Below are positions 49,271 through 59,234 of a DNA stretch of 64,000 nt, one piece after another. A program made the translations under genes and the position numbers. The notes beneath the pieces are model-generated. The model was not told where the DNA came from. It searched no databases and saw only the letters and a list, made by a program, of their open reading frames with translations. Every line of letters starts with the position of its first letter. The stretch's first letter is position 1. The DNA is from Candidatus Latescibacterota bacterium (lineage in GTDB: Bacteria > JAAXHH01): positions 2,749,330-2,813,329 of the forward strand of contig JAJEEG010000006.1 of the NCBI GenBank assembly GCA_022821085.1, given 5' to 3'.

Positions 49271-50248
49271 ATGCGGAACTTTTCCTACGTCAATGCGACG
49301 TCGATAGAGCAGGTGCCTTCCCTTCTCGGCCGTAGCTGGGACGACGCGGTGGTCATGGCAGGCGGCACGGACCTGGTCGGCGAGATGAAGGACTACGCCG
49401 CCGTTCCGAAGCGCGTGGTCAACCTCAAGTCCATCGAGGGGCTGGACTACATCCGGCAGGATGACGCCGGGTTGCGTATCGGCGCCCTGACCACGCTGAC
49501 GGACGTGTTGGAAAACAGCGCCGTGTCGCAGGAATTGCCGGTGCTGCACCAGGCGGTATCCGTCATCGCCTCGCCGCAGATCCGCAACATGGCCACGCTT
49601 GCCGGGAACATCCTGCAGCGTCCGCGTTGCTGGTATTACCGCAGCGAGGATTTCCCCTGTCTCAAGAAGGGCGGGGCGCGGTGCTACGCGGTGGGCGGAG
49701 TCAATACCTACCACGCGATCTTCGGATCCGGACCGAGCTACATCGTCCATCCGTCGGACGCGGCCCCGGCGCTCATGGCCCTGGGCGCCACGGTGCACGT
49801 CCATGGCCCCCGTGGCGGTGATGAAGTCCTCATGGACGATTTCTTCACCATGCCCGAAATGAACATCCGGCGGGAGAACATCCTTCGGCCCAACGAGATC
49901 GTGACGGAAATCTCGATTCCGAAACCGGAGGCGAACAGCAAGGGCATGTTTCTCAAGGTGAGAGAGCGGGAATCCATCGATTTCGCCCTTGTAAGCCTGG
50001 CCGCGCAGATGACCGTGGTGAACGGGACCTGCGAGCGGGCCAGCCTCGTGCTGGGCGGCGTGGCGCCGATTCCGTGGCGTGCCGTCGAGGCGGAAGATTA
50101 CCTCAGGGGCCGCAGGATCACGGAAGCCCGGGCGGAGAGCGCCGCGGAGGCCGCGGTGGAAGACGCCGCGCCCATGCCCCACAACGGTTACAAGGTGGAG
50201 ATCGCGAAGAACCTCGTGAAACAGGCCGTTCAGGCCCTGGCGTCGTAG
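49271..50248 (+). CDS. FAD-binding subunit of the molybdenum hydroxylase, with extra Cys cluster
   Basis: This encodes 325 aa. FAD motifs: VVMAGGTDLVGEMK near residue 30, IRNMATLAGNIL near 104-115 with the flavin contact, and the CO_deh_flav_C domain after about 215. Within the FAD domain a cysteine-rich insert RCWYYRSEDFPCLKKGGARC (Cys at about 120, 130 and 138) resembles the PaoB and 4-hydroxybenzoyl-CoA reductase beta subunits, which carry an extra [4Fe-4S] cluster. A fourth ligand is not obvious. The cluster would alter the acceptor side of the electron path. It ends the three-gene operon. Confidence 0.93.
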   Translation: MRNFSYVNATSIEQVPSLLGRSWDDAVVMAGGTDLVGEMKDYAAVPKRVVNLKSIEGLDYIRQDDAGLRIGALTTLTDVLENSAVSQELPVLHQAVSVIASPQIRNMATLAGNILQRPRCWYYRSEDFPCLKKGGARCYAVGGVNTYHAIFGSGPSYIVHPSDAAPALMALGATVHVHGPRGGDEVLMDDFFTMPEMNIRRENILRPNEIVTEISIPKPEANSKGMFLKVRERESIDFALVSLAAQMTVVNGTCERASLVLGGVAPIPWRAVEAEDYLRGRRITEARAESAAEAAVEDAAPMPHNGYKVEIAKNLVKQAVQALAS

Positions 50249-50314
50249 GCAGTCCAGAATGTCCGGCGGTCCGGTCGATCTAGTCTGTCCAACGTCGCAA
50301 GCAAGGAGTCTATC

Positions 50315-50524
50315 ATGGCACAACCCGTTTGCCGGTACCTGAGAACGAAATCGTTCTACACGGCGGAGAAGAACGACACGACCCTTACCGAAGAGAAACC
50401 CGGCCGCTCGTTCTGGTGCGTCCGTTCCGTGTCGGGCATCGGTCCCGATGACAAGGTCGTGGGACCTGCCGAATGCGACGCCCACCGCACCTGCTTCGAA
50501 ACCGTCGACGTGCGTTTCGTATAA
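50315..50524 (+). CDS. Small four-cysteine protein next to fumarase
   Basis: This encodes 69 aa from the ATG at 50315, with CAAGGAG upstream. It has cysteines at residue 6, near 35 (FWCVR), near 54 (AECDAH) and near 60 (RTCFE), a spacing that could bind a metal or [Fe-S] cluster, but I know no family. It is only 13 bp before the fumarase start and on the same strand. The pair could be co-translated. It is not a shadow of the molybdenum operon, being in its own spaced position with its own ribosome site. Confidence 0.7.
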   Translation: MAQPVCRYLRTKSFYTAEKNDTTLTEEKPGRSFWCVRSVSGIGPDDKVVGPAECDAHRTCFETVDVRFV

Positions 50525-50537
50525 GGAGACGACCGGC

Positions 50538-52160
<1,623 letters not shown>

Positions 52161-52190
52161 GTTCAGGAATTGGCGCGCCGGCCGCGGCAG

Positions 52191-53981
52191 CTATTCGGCA
52201 AGTTCCAACTCCAGGTGGGTTTCGGGCATTCGGCCGTCCACCAGGACCAGCGGTTGCCACGTCCACGTGGCCTGCCAGCGATGGCCGCGCTGGTCGATCA
52301 CCTGTCGGCGCAGCAGGCTGATCCGCCATACGTCTCCCGGTGCGGGGGCGCCGGACGGTCCATCGGCCAGCCATTTCAAGCCTGCCCACGGCAGGGCCAG
52401 TTCCACGGTCCAACCCCGATCGACCCGGTCCCTTCTGCCTGGTTCGCCGTCCACGCACGCCCCGACCCGCAACCCGGGCATGCGCCAGTCCGAGAAGGCC
52501 CAGCGCATGGCGCTTATGTCGGTCCTGGTGTGGCCGCCCAACACCTCGGGCCGGTGGACCGCCAGATCGAATTCCGGCACGTGGAACCGGTCGTCGTCCC
52601 GGTGGGCTTCCTTCCAGATGTAGCACATTTCTGAGGTGGCACCCAGCGGATTCACGGCCAGGTCGTAATACGCGCCGGGACCGGTGACGAGCACACCCAC
52701 GTGACTGTCCTCCCGTACCTCGTGGGCGGATTCTTCCTGGGTGGCCTGAATGTCGCGGTCCTCCAGCCAGCACCCGATGTAGAGACCCTCGTCGTCCCAG
52801 GCCATGGCCGCCGTGGTATCGAACAGGGCCCGGGCGCCCGTGTGATCGCTGAACGGTGGAGATCGCTCCGCCAGCGCCCACGTTTCCTCGCCCAGATCGC
52901 CGTCCACGACCAGGTCGCCCCGCGTCCTCCGGCACCGGTATCGTAAGGTCCGGCTGGCCGGCCCGGACTGCCCGACCTGTACGGCCTGCCTTGCCTGCTC
53001 GGTCTCTTCGGCCCGCTCAGTCTGTTCGGTCCGGGTTGCAGCCGCGGGTTGCGCACTGCCGATCACCCCGTCCGGCGCCACGCGATTAACCGGATCGTCA
53101 CTCGTCACCTGTGGTTCGCCGCTCGTCGCCCGCGGCTTGCCGCTCGTCGCTGGCGGCTCGCTTTCACCCACCGCTTTCTCGGAGAAATGGATCACGCTGA
53201 AACGATCGGGGATGTGCGAATCGTAGATCCCGTGGGTGTTCCAGGCCCATCCCGGACACGTCCTGAAACCGCCTTCGTCGATCCACTGGAACCGCGAGAA
53301 ATCCATGCGCCAGATATCCCCTTCCCGCGCCGGCAGCGAACGCCCGTCCGCGAGATGCTTCAGGCCCTGCCAGGGGAAGGCGATCTCGGCCGTCCAGCCC
53401 CGGTCACGGTCGGCCGGGTCGTTGATGGTGCCGTCCACGCGCACCGCCCACTTCAAACCCGGCATGTCCCATTCGCGGAATGCCCAGCGGCGTCCGCGCG
53501 GATGGGCGTGGCCGGTCTTGATTCCCCCGAGCGTATCCACCAGGTCGGTGCCCTGCAGGTCGAATTCGGGATATGCGCCGAATCCGGCCTCCACGTAGGC
53601 GTTCTGCCATACGTAGAACCGTTCCATGATCGTGCCCAGGGGGTTCAGTTCGAATTCGTAGTAAGTGTCCTTTCCGGCAATGAACACCTCCACGTCGTTC
53701 TCCTCGCAGATCATGGAATCGCGTTTCGTGTACGTCGCCCGCACGTCGGGGTCCTCGACCCAGAAGCCCACGTACAAGTAGTCGTCGTCCCAGAGCACCG
53801 CGGCCCGCGTGTCGAACAGCCCCGGCCTGCCCGGCTCCTCCAGGTCCTCGAAGCGCGGCGAACGGACCGCGTGCTGCCACGAAGCCTCGTCGAGCTGCCC
53901 GTCCACCACGATGGGACCGATGGTCCGGCACGCGGTGTAGTGCTTTAGTCCTTCTTCCGAATAGCCCCAGTCACTGGTCAT
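52191..53981 (-). CDS. Tandem CBM9-like protein, two modules with a low-complexity linker
   Basis: This encodes 596 aa, no signal peptide. Module 1 covers residues 15-260 (VVDGQLDEASWQHAV, AAVLWDDDYLYVGFWVEDPD, YYEFELNPLGT, WTAEIAFPWQGLKHL). Module 2 covers about 345-590 with the same order (VVDGDLGEETWALAE, AAMAWDDEGLYIGCWLEDRD, YYDLAVNPLGA, WTVELALPWAGLKWL). So an internal duplication exists. The linker, about residues 270-345, is biased to Ser, Gly, Glu, Thr and Gln and is made by short imperfect DNA repeats. Such modules bind sugars in xylanases, where a single copy is normal. A freestanding cytoplasmic protein of two modules has no known role. Confidence 0.78.
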   Translation of the reverse strand: MTSDWGYSEEGLKHYTACRTIGPIVVDGQLDEASWQHAVRSPRFEDLEEPGRPGLFDTRAAVLWDDDYLYVGFWVEDPDVRATYTKRDSMICEENDVEVFIAGKDTYYEFELNPLGTIMERFYVWQNAYVEAGFGAYPEFDLQGTDLVDTLGGIKTGHAHPRGRRWAFREWDMPGLKWAVRVDGTINDPADRDRGWTAEIAFPWQGLKHLADGRSLPAREGDIWRMDFSRFQWIDEGGFRTCPGWAWNTHGIYDSHIPDRFSVIHFSEKAVGESEPPATSGKPRATSGEPQVTSDDPVNRVAPDGVIGSAQPAAATRTEQTERAEETEQARQAVQVGQSGPASRTLRYRCRRTRGDLVVDGDLGEETWALAERSPPFSDHTGARALFDTTAAMAWDDEGLYIGCWLEDRDIQATQEESAHEVREDSHVGVLVTGPGAYYDLAVNPLGATSEMCYIWKEAHRDDDRFHVPEFDLAVHRPEVLGGHTRTDISAMRWAFSDWRMPGLRVGACVDGEPGRRDRVDRGWTVELALPWAGLKWLADGPSGAPAPGDVWRISLLRRQVIDQRGHRWQATWTWQPLVLVDGRMPETHLELELAE

Positions 53982-54033
53982 GCGTTTGATCTCCAGAGTG
54001 TTCTAATCCATATTCCCCGTACACTTCGGCCGC

Positions 54034-55077
54034 CTATTCCGCCCACGGTACTTCCAGCCTGAATTTCTCCGCGACCTCAATGAGTTTGTCCCGGGTGCCG
54101 TCAGGCAGGGGGACCCCGTGCTCGATGCGCTCCCGGTGGACGCGTTCCTCCGGTTCGCCGGGTACGAAGAGTTCGTCCACCCCTTCGACACGCGGCAGGC
54201 CCTTCATGGCCGTGACGAGCTCATCGATCTGCGTGCGGTATGTGTCCGGATCGGTGAACGCCGCGATATCGATGGCGCCGATGAAGCTGTTCTGCACGCC
54301 GGGCCTGGCGCCGGGTCCCGTGATGGCGGCCGTCAACAGGGGATTGCCGACCATCAGGCTCGACAGGCACTCGAAGATGAGGGCCAGTCCATAGCCCTTG
54401 TAGCCGGCCGCGGGCTGCAGGAAACGGGCCTTACGGGGATCCGTCGTCGGATGTCCGTCTCCGTCCAGCGCCCACGTGTCGGGAATGGACTCGCCCCGGT
54501 CCACGGCCACGTCCAGCTTGCCGAAGGCGGCCACGCTCGTGGCCATATCCAGGGAAACGGTACGGCCGTCACTTCCCGGTACGGCAATGGCGATCGGACT
54601 GTTGTGTACCCCCGGCGCCCGTGCGCCCGGAGGCGCCATGTTCGGGGGATTGCAGACGGACGCGATGCCGGCCATGTTCTCCCGGGCGGCCATCTGCGCG
54701 TAGTAGGCCATGGCGCCCTGGTGGGTCGTGTTGCGGATCAGCACCCATCCGATGCCCGCCCCGCGGGCCTTCTCGACGGCCAGCTTCATGGCGTAGGTCG
54801 TCACCACCGGTCCGAAGGCGCGGTCGGCCTCGATGAGCATCGTGGCGGGCGTCTCCCGTTCGATCCGGATGTCCGGGCGAGGATTGTAGTGCCCGGCTTC
54901 CACCGAATGGACATATCCGCTGACCCGCTGGACACCGTGGGAGTCCACTCCCCGCAGGTTCGCCCATACCAGCACTTCGGCTTCGATGGCCGCGTCTGCA
55001 GGTGGTAGTCCGGCCTTTTCGAAGACCGCCGCCGTGAAAGCCTGTAGTTTCTTCCCATCCACGCGGATATCCGCCAT
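54034..55077 (-). CDS. Ldh-family NAD(P)-dependent malate/lactate-like dehydrogenase
   Basis: This encodes 347 aa from the ATG at 55077 (MADIRVDGKKLQAFT), with AAGGAG just upstream; the frame is open further but lacks a ribosome site. It belongs to the type-2 malate/L-lactate dehydrogenase (YlbC/AllD) family, which acts on ureidoglycolate, sulfolactate, malate or 2-ketogulonate-type acids. Family blocks: NLRGVDSHGVQRV near residue 45, WVLIRNTTHQGAMAYYAQMA, SIPDTWALDGDGHPTTDPRKA and GYKGYGLALIFECLSSLM. The His in RNTTHQG and Lys in GYKGYGLA are the usual catalytic/binding positions. Cytoplasmic. Near the CBM9-like genes it may belong to a sugar-acid route, which is an inference. Confidence 0.9.
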   Translation of the reverse strand: MADIRVDGKKLQAFTAAVFEKAGLPPADAAIEAEVLVWANLRGVDSHGVQRVSGYVHSVEAGHYNPRPDIRIERETPATMLIEADRAFGPVVTTYAMKLAVEKARGAGIGWVLIRNTTHQGAMAYYAQMAARENMAGIASVCNPPNMAPPGARAPGVHNSPIAIAVPGSDGRTVSLDMATSVAAFGKLDVAVDRGESIPDTWALDGDGHPTTDPRKARFLQPAAGYKGYGLALIFECLSSLMVGNPLLTAAITGPGARPGVQNSFIGAIDIAAFTDPDTYRTQIDELVTAMKGLPRVEGVDELFVPGEPEERVHRERIEHGVPLPDGTRDKLIEVAEKFRLEVPWAE

Positions 55078-55335
55078 GAGACTCCTTTTCGATCGGTGTC
55101 CACGCAACCACCTGGGTATCATCAGACTGCCGTAAGATAGAAGGACGCATCGCGCCACGCCAGAGGTTACTTTCCGGTTCGATATCCGGCCGGTCGCTAT
55201 CCGGAACGGCGTTGAATCGGAGCGTGGGCGGCCGGGGCGTCCCACCACTATCTTCATCGTTGACAAAGCCCGCGATGGTCGGTAAAGTTCCCATGCATTT
55301 GGAGCGCAACGATATTCGTCAGATACGCCATTACC

Positions 55336-55584
55336 ATGATCCTGATCCAGATACTTCGGATATACCTGGTCCTCATCATCGTCCGCGCGGTCATGACCTG
55401 GTTCAATCCGGACCCGGCCTCGCCGCTCGTACGTTTTCTGACGTGGCTCACGGAGCCGGTCCTGTTGCCGTTCAGGCGGATCATTCCACCCATCCCTGTG
55501 CCGAAGACGAACGTTCGTATCGACCTTTCCCCGGTCTTCGTGCTGTTGATCGGCGGCTGGCTGTTGACCAAGCTGCGTTACTGA
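55336..55584 (+). CDS. YggT family membrane protein
   Basis: This encodes 82 aa, with two hydrophobic segments: MILIQILRIYLVLIIVRAVM and SPVFVLLIGGWLLT, on either side of TWFNPDPASPLVRFLTWLTEPVLLPFRRIIPP, the conserved YggT core. The family is widespread and is involved in cell-shape or osmotic functions in some bacteria, but its molecular role is unclear. It sits 22 bp upstream of tsaB on the same strand. The gap before it (55078-55335, 258 bp) is divergent to the Ldh gene; I see no other gene in it. Confidence 0.85.
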   Translation: MILIQILRIYLVLIIVRAVMTWFNPDPASPLVRFLTWLTEPVLLPFRRIIPPIPVPKTNVRIDLSPVFVLLIGGWLLTKLRY

Positions 55585-55606
55585 CCATGATGGAGATTAA
55601 CCGAAC

Positions 55607-56368
55607 ATGATCGTCGTGGGACTCGAGACTTCATCCACGATCGCCGGGATCGCCGTGATCCGGGACCGCCAGGTGATGGCCGAAGCGTCGCAGGAGTTGG
55701 GCGGCGTGCACGCCGAGAAGCTGCCCGGTATGCTGGAACGTATCATGGACGACCTGGACGTGCAGTGGTCGGAAGTGGAAGGATTCGCGATCTCCATCGG
55801 ACCCGGATCGTATACCGGGCTGCGGGTGGGATTGAGCCTGGTCAAGGGCCTTGCCTACGTGACGAAGCGGCCGGTCGCCGCCGTGCCCACGCTCGACGCA
55901 ATCGCCTTCCAGGTGCCCTGCTGCGGGTATCCCGTCCACGTGCTGACCGACGCCCGCAGGGGCCAGGTCTACGAAGCCCGATACGATACGTCCGGCGGCC
56001 GGCCTGAGCGGCAAACCGAATACCGCGTGGGCCTTCTCGAAGACGTGTTGGCATCCATCGGGGACAAGGTGTTGCTCGTCGGCAGCGGTGTCGACGCGTA
56101 CCGTCCGGACATCGTCTCCGTTCTCGGTGATCGGGCCTGCTTCCCGCCCGCAGGCGCGGGACGGCTGTTGGCCTCCTCGACCGCGTTTCTCGGCCTGGAC
56201 CGCCTCAAGCGGGGCGAGCAGTCCGACCTGTACGCGCTCGAACCGCTGTACCTGCGCAAAGCCGACTTCGCCAGGCAGCCGCCGTCCCGGCTCGAACGGA
56301 CAGCGCAGACAGGGGCAACTCCTGGCCCGCCCGATCCGACTGGCCGGCTCGAAACCTCCTCTGAATGA
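55607..56368 (+). CDS. tsaB: tRNA threonylcarbamoyladenosine biosynthesis protein TsaB
   Basis: This encodes 253 aa. An actin-like fold opens with IVVGLETSSTIAGIAVIRD, followed by GGVHAEKLPGMLERIMDDL and the family-specific ISIGPGSYTGLRVGLSLVKGLAYVTKRPVAAVPTLDAIA, which identifies TsaB. TsaB pairs with TsaD to carry out the last step of t6A formation on tRNAs that read ANN codons. The C-terminus carries the usual LYLRKADF end plus a 30-residue Arg/Pro/Thr tail. rimI starts 4 bp after its stop, an arrangement common across bacteria. Confidence 0.95.
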   Translation: MIVVGLETSSTIAGIAVIRDRQVMAEASQELGGVHAEKLPGMLERIMDDLDVQWSEVEGFAISIGPGSYTGLRVGLSLVKGLAYVTKRPVAAVPTLDAIAFQVPCCGYPVHVLTDARRGQVYEARYDTSGGRPERQTEYRVGLLEDVLASIGDKVLLVGSGVDAYRPDIVSVLGDRACFPPAGAGRLLASSTAFLGLDRLKRGEQSDLYALEPLYLRKADFARQPPSRLERTAQTGATPGPPDPTGRLETSSE

Positions 56369-56371
56369 CCC

Positions 56372-56824
56372 ATGGCCGAGGCGCACCCCTTCGTCATTCG
56401 GGAAATGGACCGTTCACACATCCCCCAGGTCCTGGAAATCGAACAGGCGTGCTATCCGGCGCCCTGGTCCGAATCCGCCTTTCATCATGAAATGACGTCG
56501 GGGAATTCCGTCGCCCTGGTCGCGATGGACGGGGAGTCGGTCGCGGGTTTCCTGGTGGGGTGGATCGCTGCCGACCAGGTGCACGTCGCCAACATTGCCG
56601 TGGCGGCCGGGTATCGGCGCCGAGGTGTCGGAATCGGGATGATGCTGCGGCTTCTCGAGGAGGCGGTCCGACGGGAGTGCACTTCCTCCAGCCTGGAAGT
56701 GCGCGAGTCGAACCTGGCAGCACGGTCGATGTACAGCCGGTTGGGATACCACGCGGTAGCCCTGAGGAAGTCGTACTATTCGAATCCTGCCGAAGACGCC
56801 GTGGTCATGGTGAAATCGTTGTGA
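56372..56824 (+). CDS. rimI: Ribosomal protein alanine N-acetyltransferase
   Basis: This encodes 150 aa, the single GNAT domain of RimI, which acetylates the N-terminal alanine of ribosomal protein S18. Blocks: IPQVLEIEQACYPAPWSESAF near the start, then VAGFLVGWIAADQVHVANIAV, and the acetyl-CoA loop VAAGYRRRGVGIGMMLRLLEEAV (R-x-x-G-x-G). The C-terminal SSLEVRESNLAARSMYSRLGYHAVALRKSYY is characteristic, with the Glu and Tyr of the active site. It follows tsaB closely as in many genomes and probably is co-transcribed with yggT and tsaB. Confidence 0.94.
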   Translation: MAEAHPFVIREMDRSHIPQVLEIEQACYPAPWSESAFHHEMTSGNSVALVAMDGESVAGFLVGWIAADQVHVANIAVAAGYRRRGVGIGMMLRLLEEAVRRECTSSSLEVRESNLAARSMYSRLGYHAVALRKSYYSNPAEDAVVMVKSL

Positions 56825-56860
56825 GATTTGTTTTAACACATTCGAACTTGCCAGAACTGC

Positions 56861-56995
56861 TGTCAAATAACTTGTCAAATAAGGTTGAATTACCTGTCAA
56901 AACAGTTTAACCGATTTTCATAAGTATCTATATAACATACGTTTGAAGAAATCCGACTCGTTGTCATACAACGCGTCGAATAACGTGTCAAACAA
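56861..56995. repeat. 12-bp-phased TGTCAAATAA repeat array
   Basis: Copies start at 56861, 56873, 56895, 56962, 56974 and 56986: TGTCAAATAA twice, TGTCAAAACA, TGTCATACAA, CGTCGAATAA and TGTCAAACAA. Spacing is 12 bp within each cluster except one 22-bp step. The whole 239-bp gap (56825-57063) is A+T-rich, unlike the rest of the window, and lies between the converging rimI and glycosyltransferase genes. I see no gene in it. Confidence 0.75.
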
Positions 56996-57063
56996 CCCTT
57001 TTAATATGGACGGATTCTTGGTTGATGGATTGCATGTCTGGATCGTTAAACACGACCCGAGTG

Positions 57064-58272
57064 CTATCGAAAAGCACTGACCCCACCCTCCACCAGCTTC
57101 TCCAGCACGGCGGACGCGGATCGCCCGATCTGTTCCGTGGAAGCGTGGTCGCGGAAGACGCGGCTGCCGCCCCCGGCGATCCTGCGTAGCAGTTCGCGGT
57201 CCCCGTGCAGCCGGCGGATGGCTTCGGCGAGCGCTTCCGGGTCTCCGCGCCTGCACAGCACGGCACTTTCCCCGTCAGTCAACAATTCCCTGATGGCAGG
57301 TGAGTCCGCCGTGATGACCGCCTGGCCCGCCGAGAGGGCCACGAACACTTTGCCCGGTATCACGCGGACCGCTTTGTCCGACGTACCGAAAATCCCGAGG
57401 CACACGCCCCATCCCTGCAGGAACCGGTGCAACTGCTCGTAGGGAATCCAGTCCATGAAGCGCACGTTCTCCAGGTTCAATCTCCGCGCGGATTCGTGAA
57501 TTTCATCGGTCAGTTGACCCGACCCGACGAAGTGAAAGACGATATCCGGTACGTCCTTCAGGCGGTTCGCCGCTTCCAGCATGAACGGCAAGCCGTGAAG
57601 CGGTATGAATTTGCCGACGAATAGTACCCTGAAGGGCGTATCCTCCGAGGGTGCGTCCGGCCCCTCCTTCGTGGCCGCGACCTCCCGCAGGTCCGGGCCA
57701 GCTGCCTCGGCCGGTTCCACGGCGCCGACAAAAACCCGGGCAAACCGCTTCCGGGGCAGGCCGAATTCCTGCACGAAGTAGTCTATGTGGGCTTCCGTGT
57801 CGAGCAGCACGAGGTCGGCCTTCGCGCAGGTCTGCCGGTCCAGCCAGCGCAGAAAGCGGCTCATGACCGAGCCTTCCGCGATGGACCGGCGATCATCGAC
57901 GAGGGTGTCGTAGAGAGAGATCAGCGGACTGAAGACGAGGGGCCGACGCGGAAACCGGGTGAGCAACCAGGCCAGCGGCATATCGAAATGACCGATGTAT
58001 CCGACCAGCATGACCTCGTATCGGCCGACCGTGAAGACATACTTGAGCAAAAGCCGGAGGCAGGCCAGCTTCAGTTCGACCGCACGCAGGACGAGTGAGA
58101 ACGGACTCAGGTACCGTCCGGTCTTGTCGCGTTCCTTCTCCCAGAGGGGCACATGGCACTCCAGCACCTGCCAGCCGGCCCGCTTCAGGCCCTCGGCGAG
58201 CGTCCGGTTCCTCGGGTAGTCGCGTTCGTAGGTGCCGAAGAAGCAAATCCGGCCGCGCGGGGTGGGTGTCAT
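57064..58272 (-). CDS. Glycosyltransferase, GT4-like
   Basis: This encodes 402 aa with the GT-B fold: an N-terminal domain beginning ICFFGTYERDYPRNRTLAEGLKRAG, then a C-terminal domain with VLFVGKFIPLHGLPFMLEAA (donor sugar region), HFVGSGQLTDEI, WIPYEQLHRFLQGWGVCLGIFG and EX7E-like residues in the nucleotide-sugar site (VFVALSAGQAVITADSPAIRELLTDGESAVLCRRGDPEALAEAI). It is retaining by family. Donor and acceptor unknown; it probably acts on a surface polysaccharide or glycolipid. It ends the minus-strand cluster that starts at 63.95 kb; its start is 4 bp from the stop of the GT2 gene. Confidence 0.9.
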   Translation of the reverse strand: MTPTPRGRICFFGTYERDYPRNRTLAEGLKRAGWQVLECHVPLWEKERDKTGRYLSPFSLVLRAVELKLACLRLLLKYVFTVGRYEVMLVGYIGHFDMPLAWLLTRFPRRPLVFSPLISLYDTLVDDRRSIAEGSVMSRFLRWLDRQTCAKADLVLLDTEAHIDYFVQEFGLPRKRFARVFVGAVEPAEAAGPDLREVAATKEGPDAPSEDTPFRVLFVGKFIPLHGLPFMLEAANRLKDVPDIVFHFVGSGQLTDEIHESARRLNLENVRFMDWIPYEQLHRFLQGWGVCLGIFGTSDKAVRVIPGKVFVALSAGQAVITADSPAIRELLTDGESAVLCRRGDPEALAEAIRRLHGDRELLRRIAGGGSRVFRDHASTEQIGRSASAVLEKLVEGGVSAFR

Positions 58273-58276
58273 GACC

Positions 58277-59200
58277 TCATCCCAGCCGCTCCCGGACGGC
58301 GTAGTCTTCCGTGCGCCGGGCCTGGTGGGCGATCATTTCGGCGATCAGCCCCATGGAGACCAGCTGGATGCCGAGGACCATGAGAAATACGGAGAACAGC
58401 AACAGGGGGCGGGTCCCGATACCGATGCCGGTCAGCCAGAGCCAGGTCAGGTAGAGCGCGATACCCACGCCGATGGCGAAGGACAACAGGCCGAAGGAGC
58501 CGAACAGGTGGAGCGGCCGGCGGGTGTAGTTCGACACGAAGTACACGGTCAGCAGGTCGAAGAACCCGTGGGTGAACCGTCCCAGGCCGAACTTGCTGCG
58601 GCCGTGCTTCCTGGGATGATGCAGCACCGGCGTTTCCGTCACGCGGAAACCGGCCCAGTGCGCCAGCACCGGCAGATAGCGGTGGAGTTCGCCGTAGACG
58701 GGAATGGTCTCCACGACGGTCCGGCGATAGGCTTTCAGCCCGCAGTTGAAATCGTGCAGCCGCAGGCCGCTGACGATCCCCGTGACCCGGTTGAACAGCT
58801 TCGACGGAATGCGCTTGGACAGCGGATCCTTCCGCGTTTTCTTCCAGCCGGACACCAGGTCGAAGCCCTCGTCCAGCAGGTCGACCATGGCGGGCACTTC
58901 CGCGGGATCGTCCTGCAGGTCTCCGTCCATGGTCACGACGACCTCGCCGCGGCTCTCTTCGAAGCCGACGGCCAGCGCCGCGGACTTCCCGTAGTTGCGG
59001 CGGAACCGGATGGCCCTCACCCGGTCGTCCTCCTCCCGGAGCTGGCGCAGTTCGTCGAAGGACCCATCCCGGCTTCCGTCGTCGATAAAGAGCACCTCGA
59101 AGGACTTCCCCGACGCCTCGAGGGCCGCCACGATCCGCCCGTGGAGCTCCCGCAGGCTCTCCGCCTCGTTGAACAGGGGAATCACGACGGTGATGTCCAT
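58277..59200 (-). CDS. Glycosyltransferase family 2, dolichol/undecaprenyl-phosphate-type, two membrane helices
   Basis: This encodes 307 aa from the ATG at 59200 with GGGAGGAG just upstream; an upstream extension is not conserved. GT-A fold: ITVVIPLFNEAESLRELHGRI, FEVLFIDDGSRDGSFDEL, RNYGKSAALAVGFEESRGEVVVTMDGDLQDDPAEVP (DXD acid pair). Two C-terminal transmembrane helices (near residues 225-245 and 260-285) follow, typical of ArnC/DPM1-like enzymes that transfer sugar onto a polyprenyl phosphate. Its sequence is very close to known polyprenyl-phosphate glycosyltransferases. A lipid-linked sugar made here could feed the neighbouring DUF2723 protein. Confidence 0.93.
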   Translation of the reverse strand: MDITVVIPLFNEAESLRELHGRIVAALEASGKSFEVLFIDDGSRDGSFDELRQLREEDDRVRAIRFRRNYGKSAALAVGFEESRGEVVVTMDGDLQDDPAEVPAMVDLLDEGFDLVSGWKKTRKDPLSKRIPSKLFNRVTGIVSGLRLHDFNCGLKAYRRTVVETIPVYGELHRYLPVLAHWAGFRVTETPVLHHPRKHGRSKFGLGRFTHGFFDLLTVYFVSNYTRRPLHLFGSFGLLSFAIGVGIALYLTWLWLTGIGIGTRPLLLFSVFLMVLGIQLVSMGLIAEMIAHQARRTEDYAVRERLG

Positions 59201-59234
59201 CTTCTCCTCCCGGTCTTTCGCAGTGGCCGGTTCG

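Noticed and set aside
46742-50485. Long minus-strand open frames opposite the molybdenum hydroxylase genes
   Set aside because: Antisense shadows of the three well-defined subunits; no family resemblance.
56861-56995. CRISPR array
   Set aside because: Units are 10-12 bp with no spacers of constant length and no cas genes.
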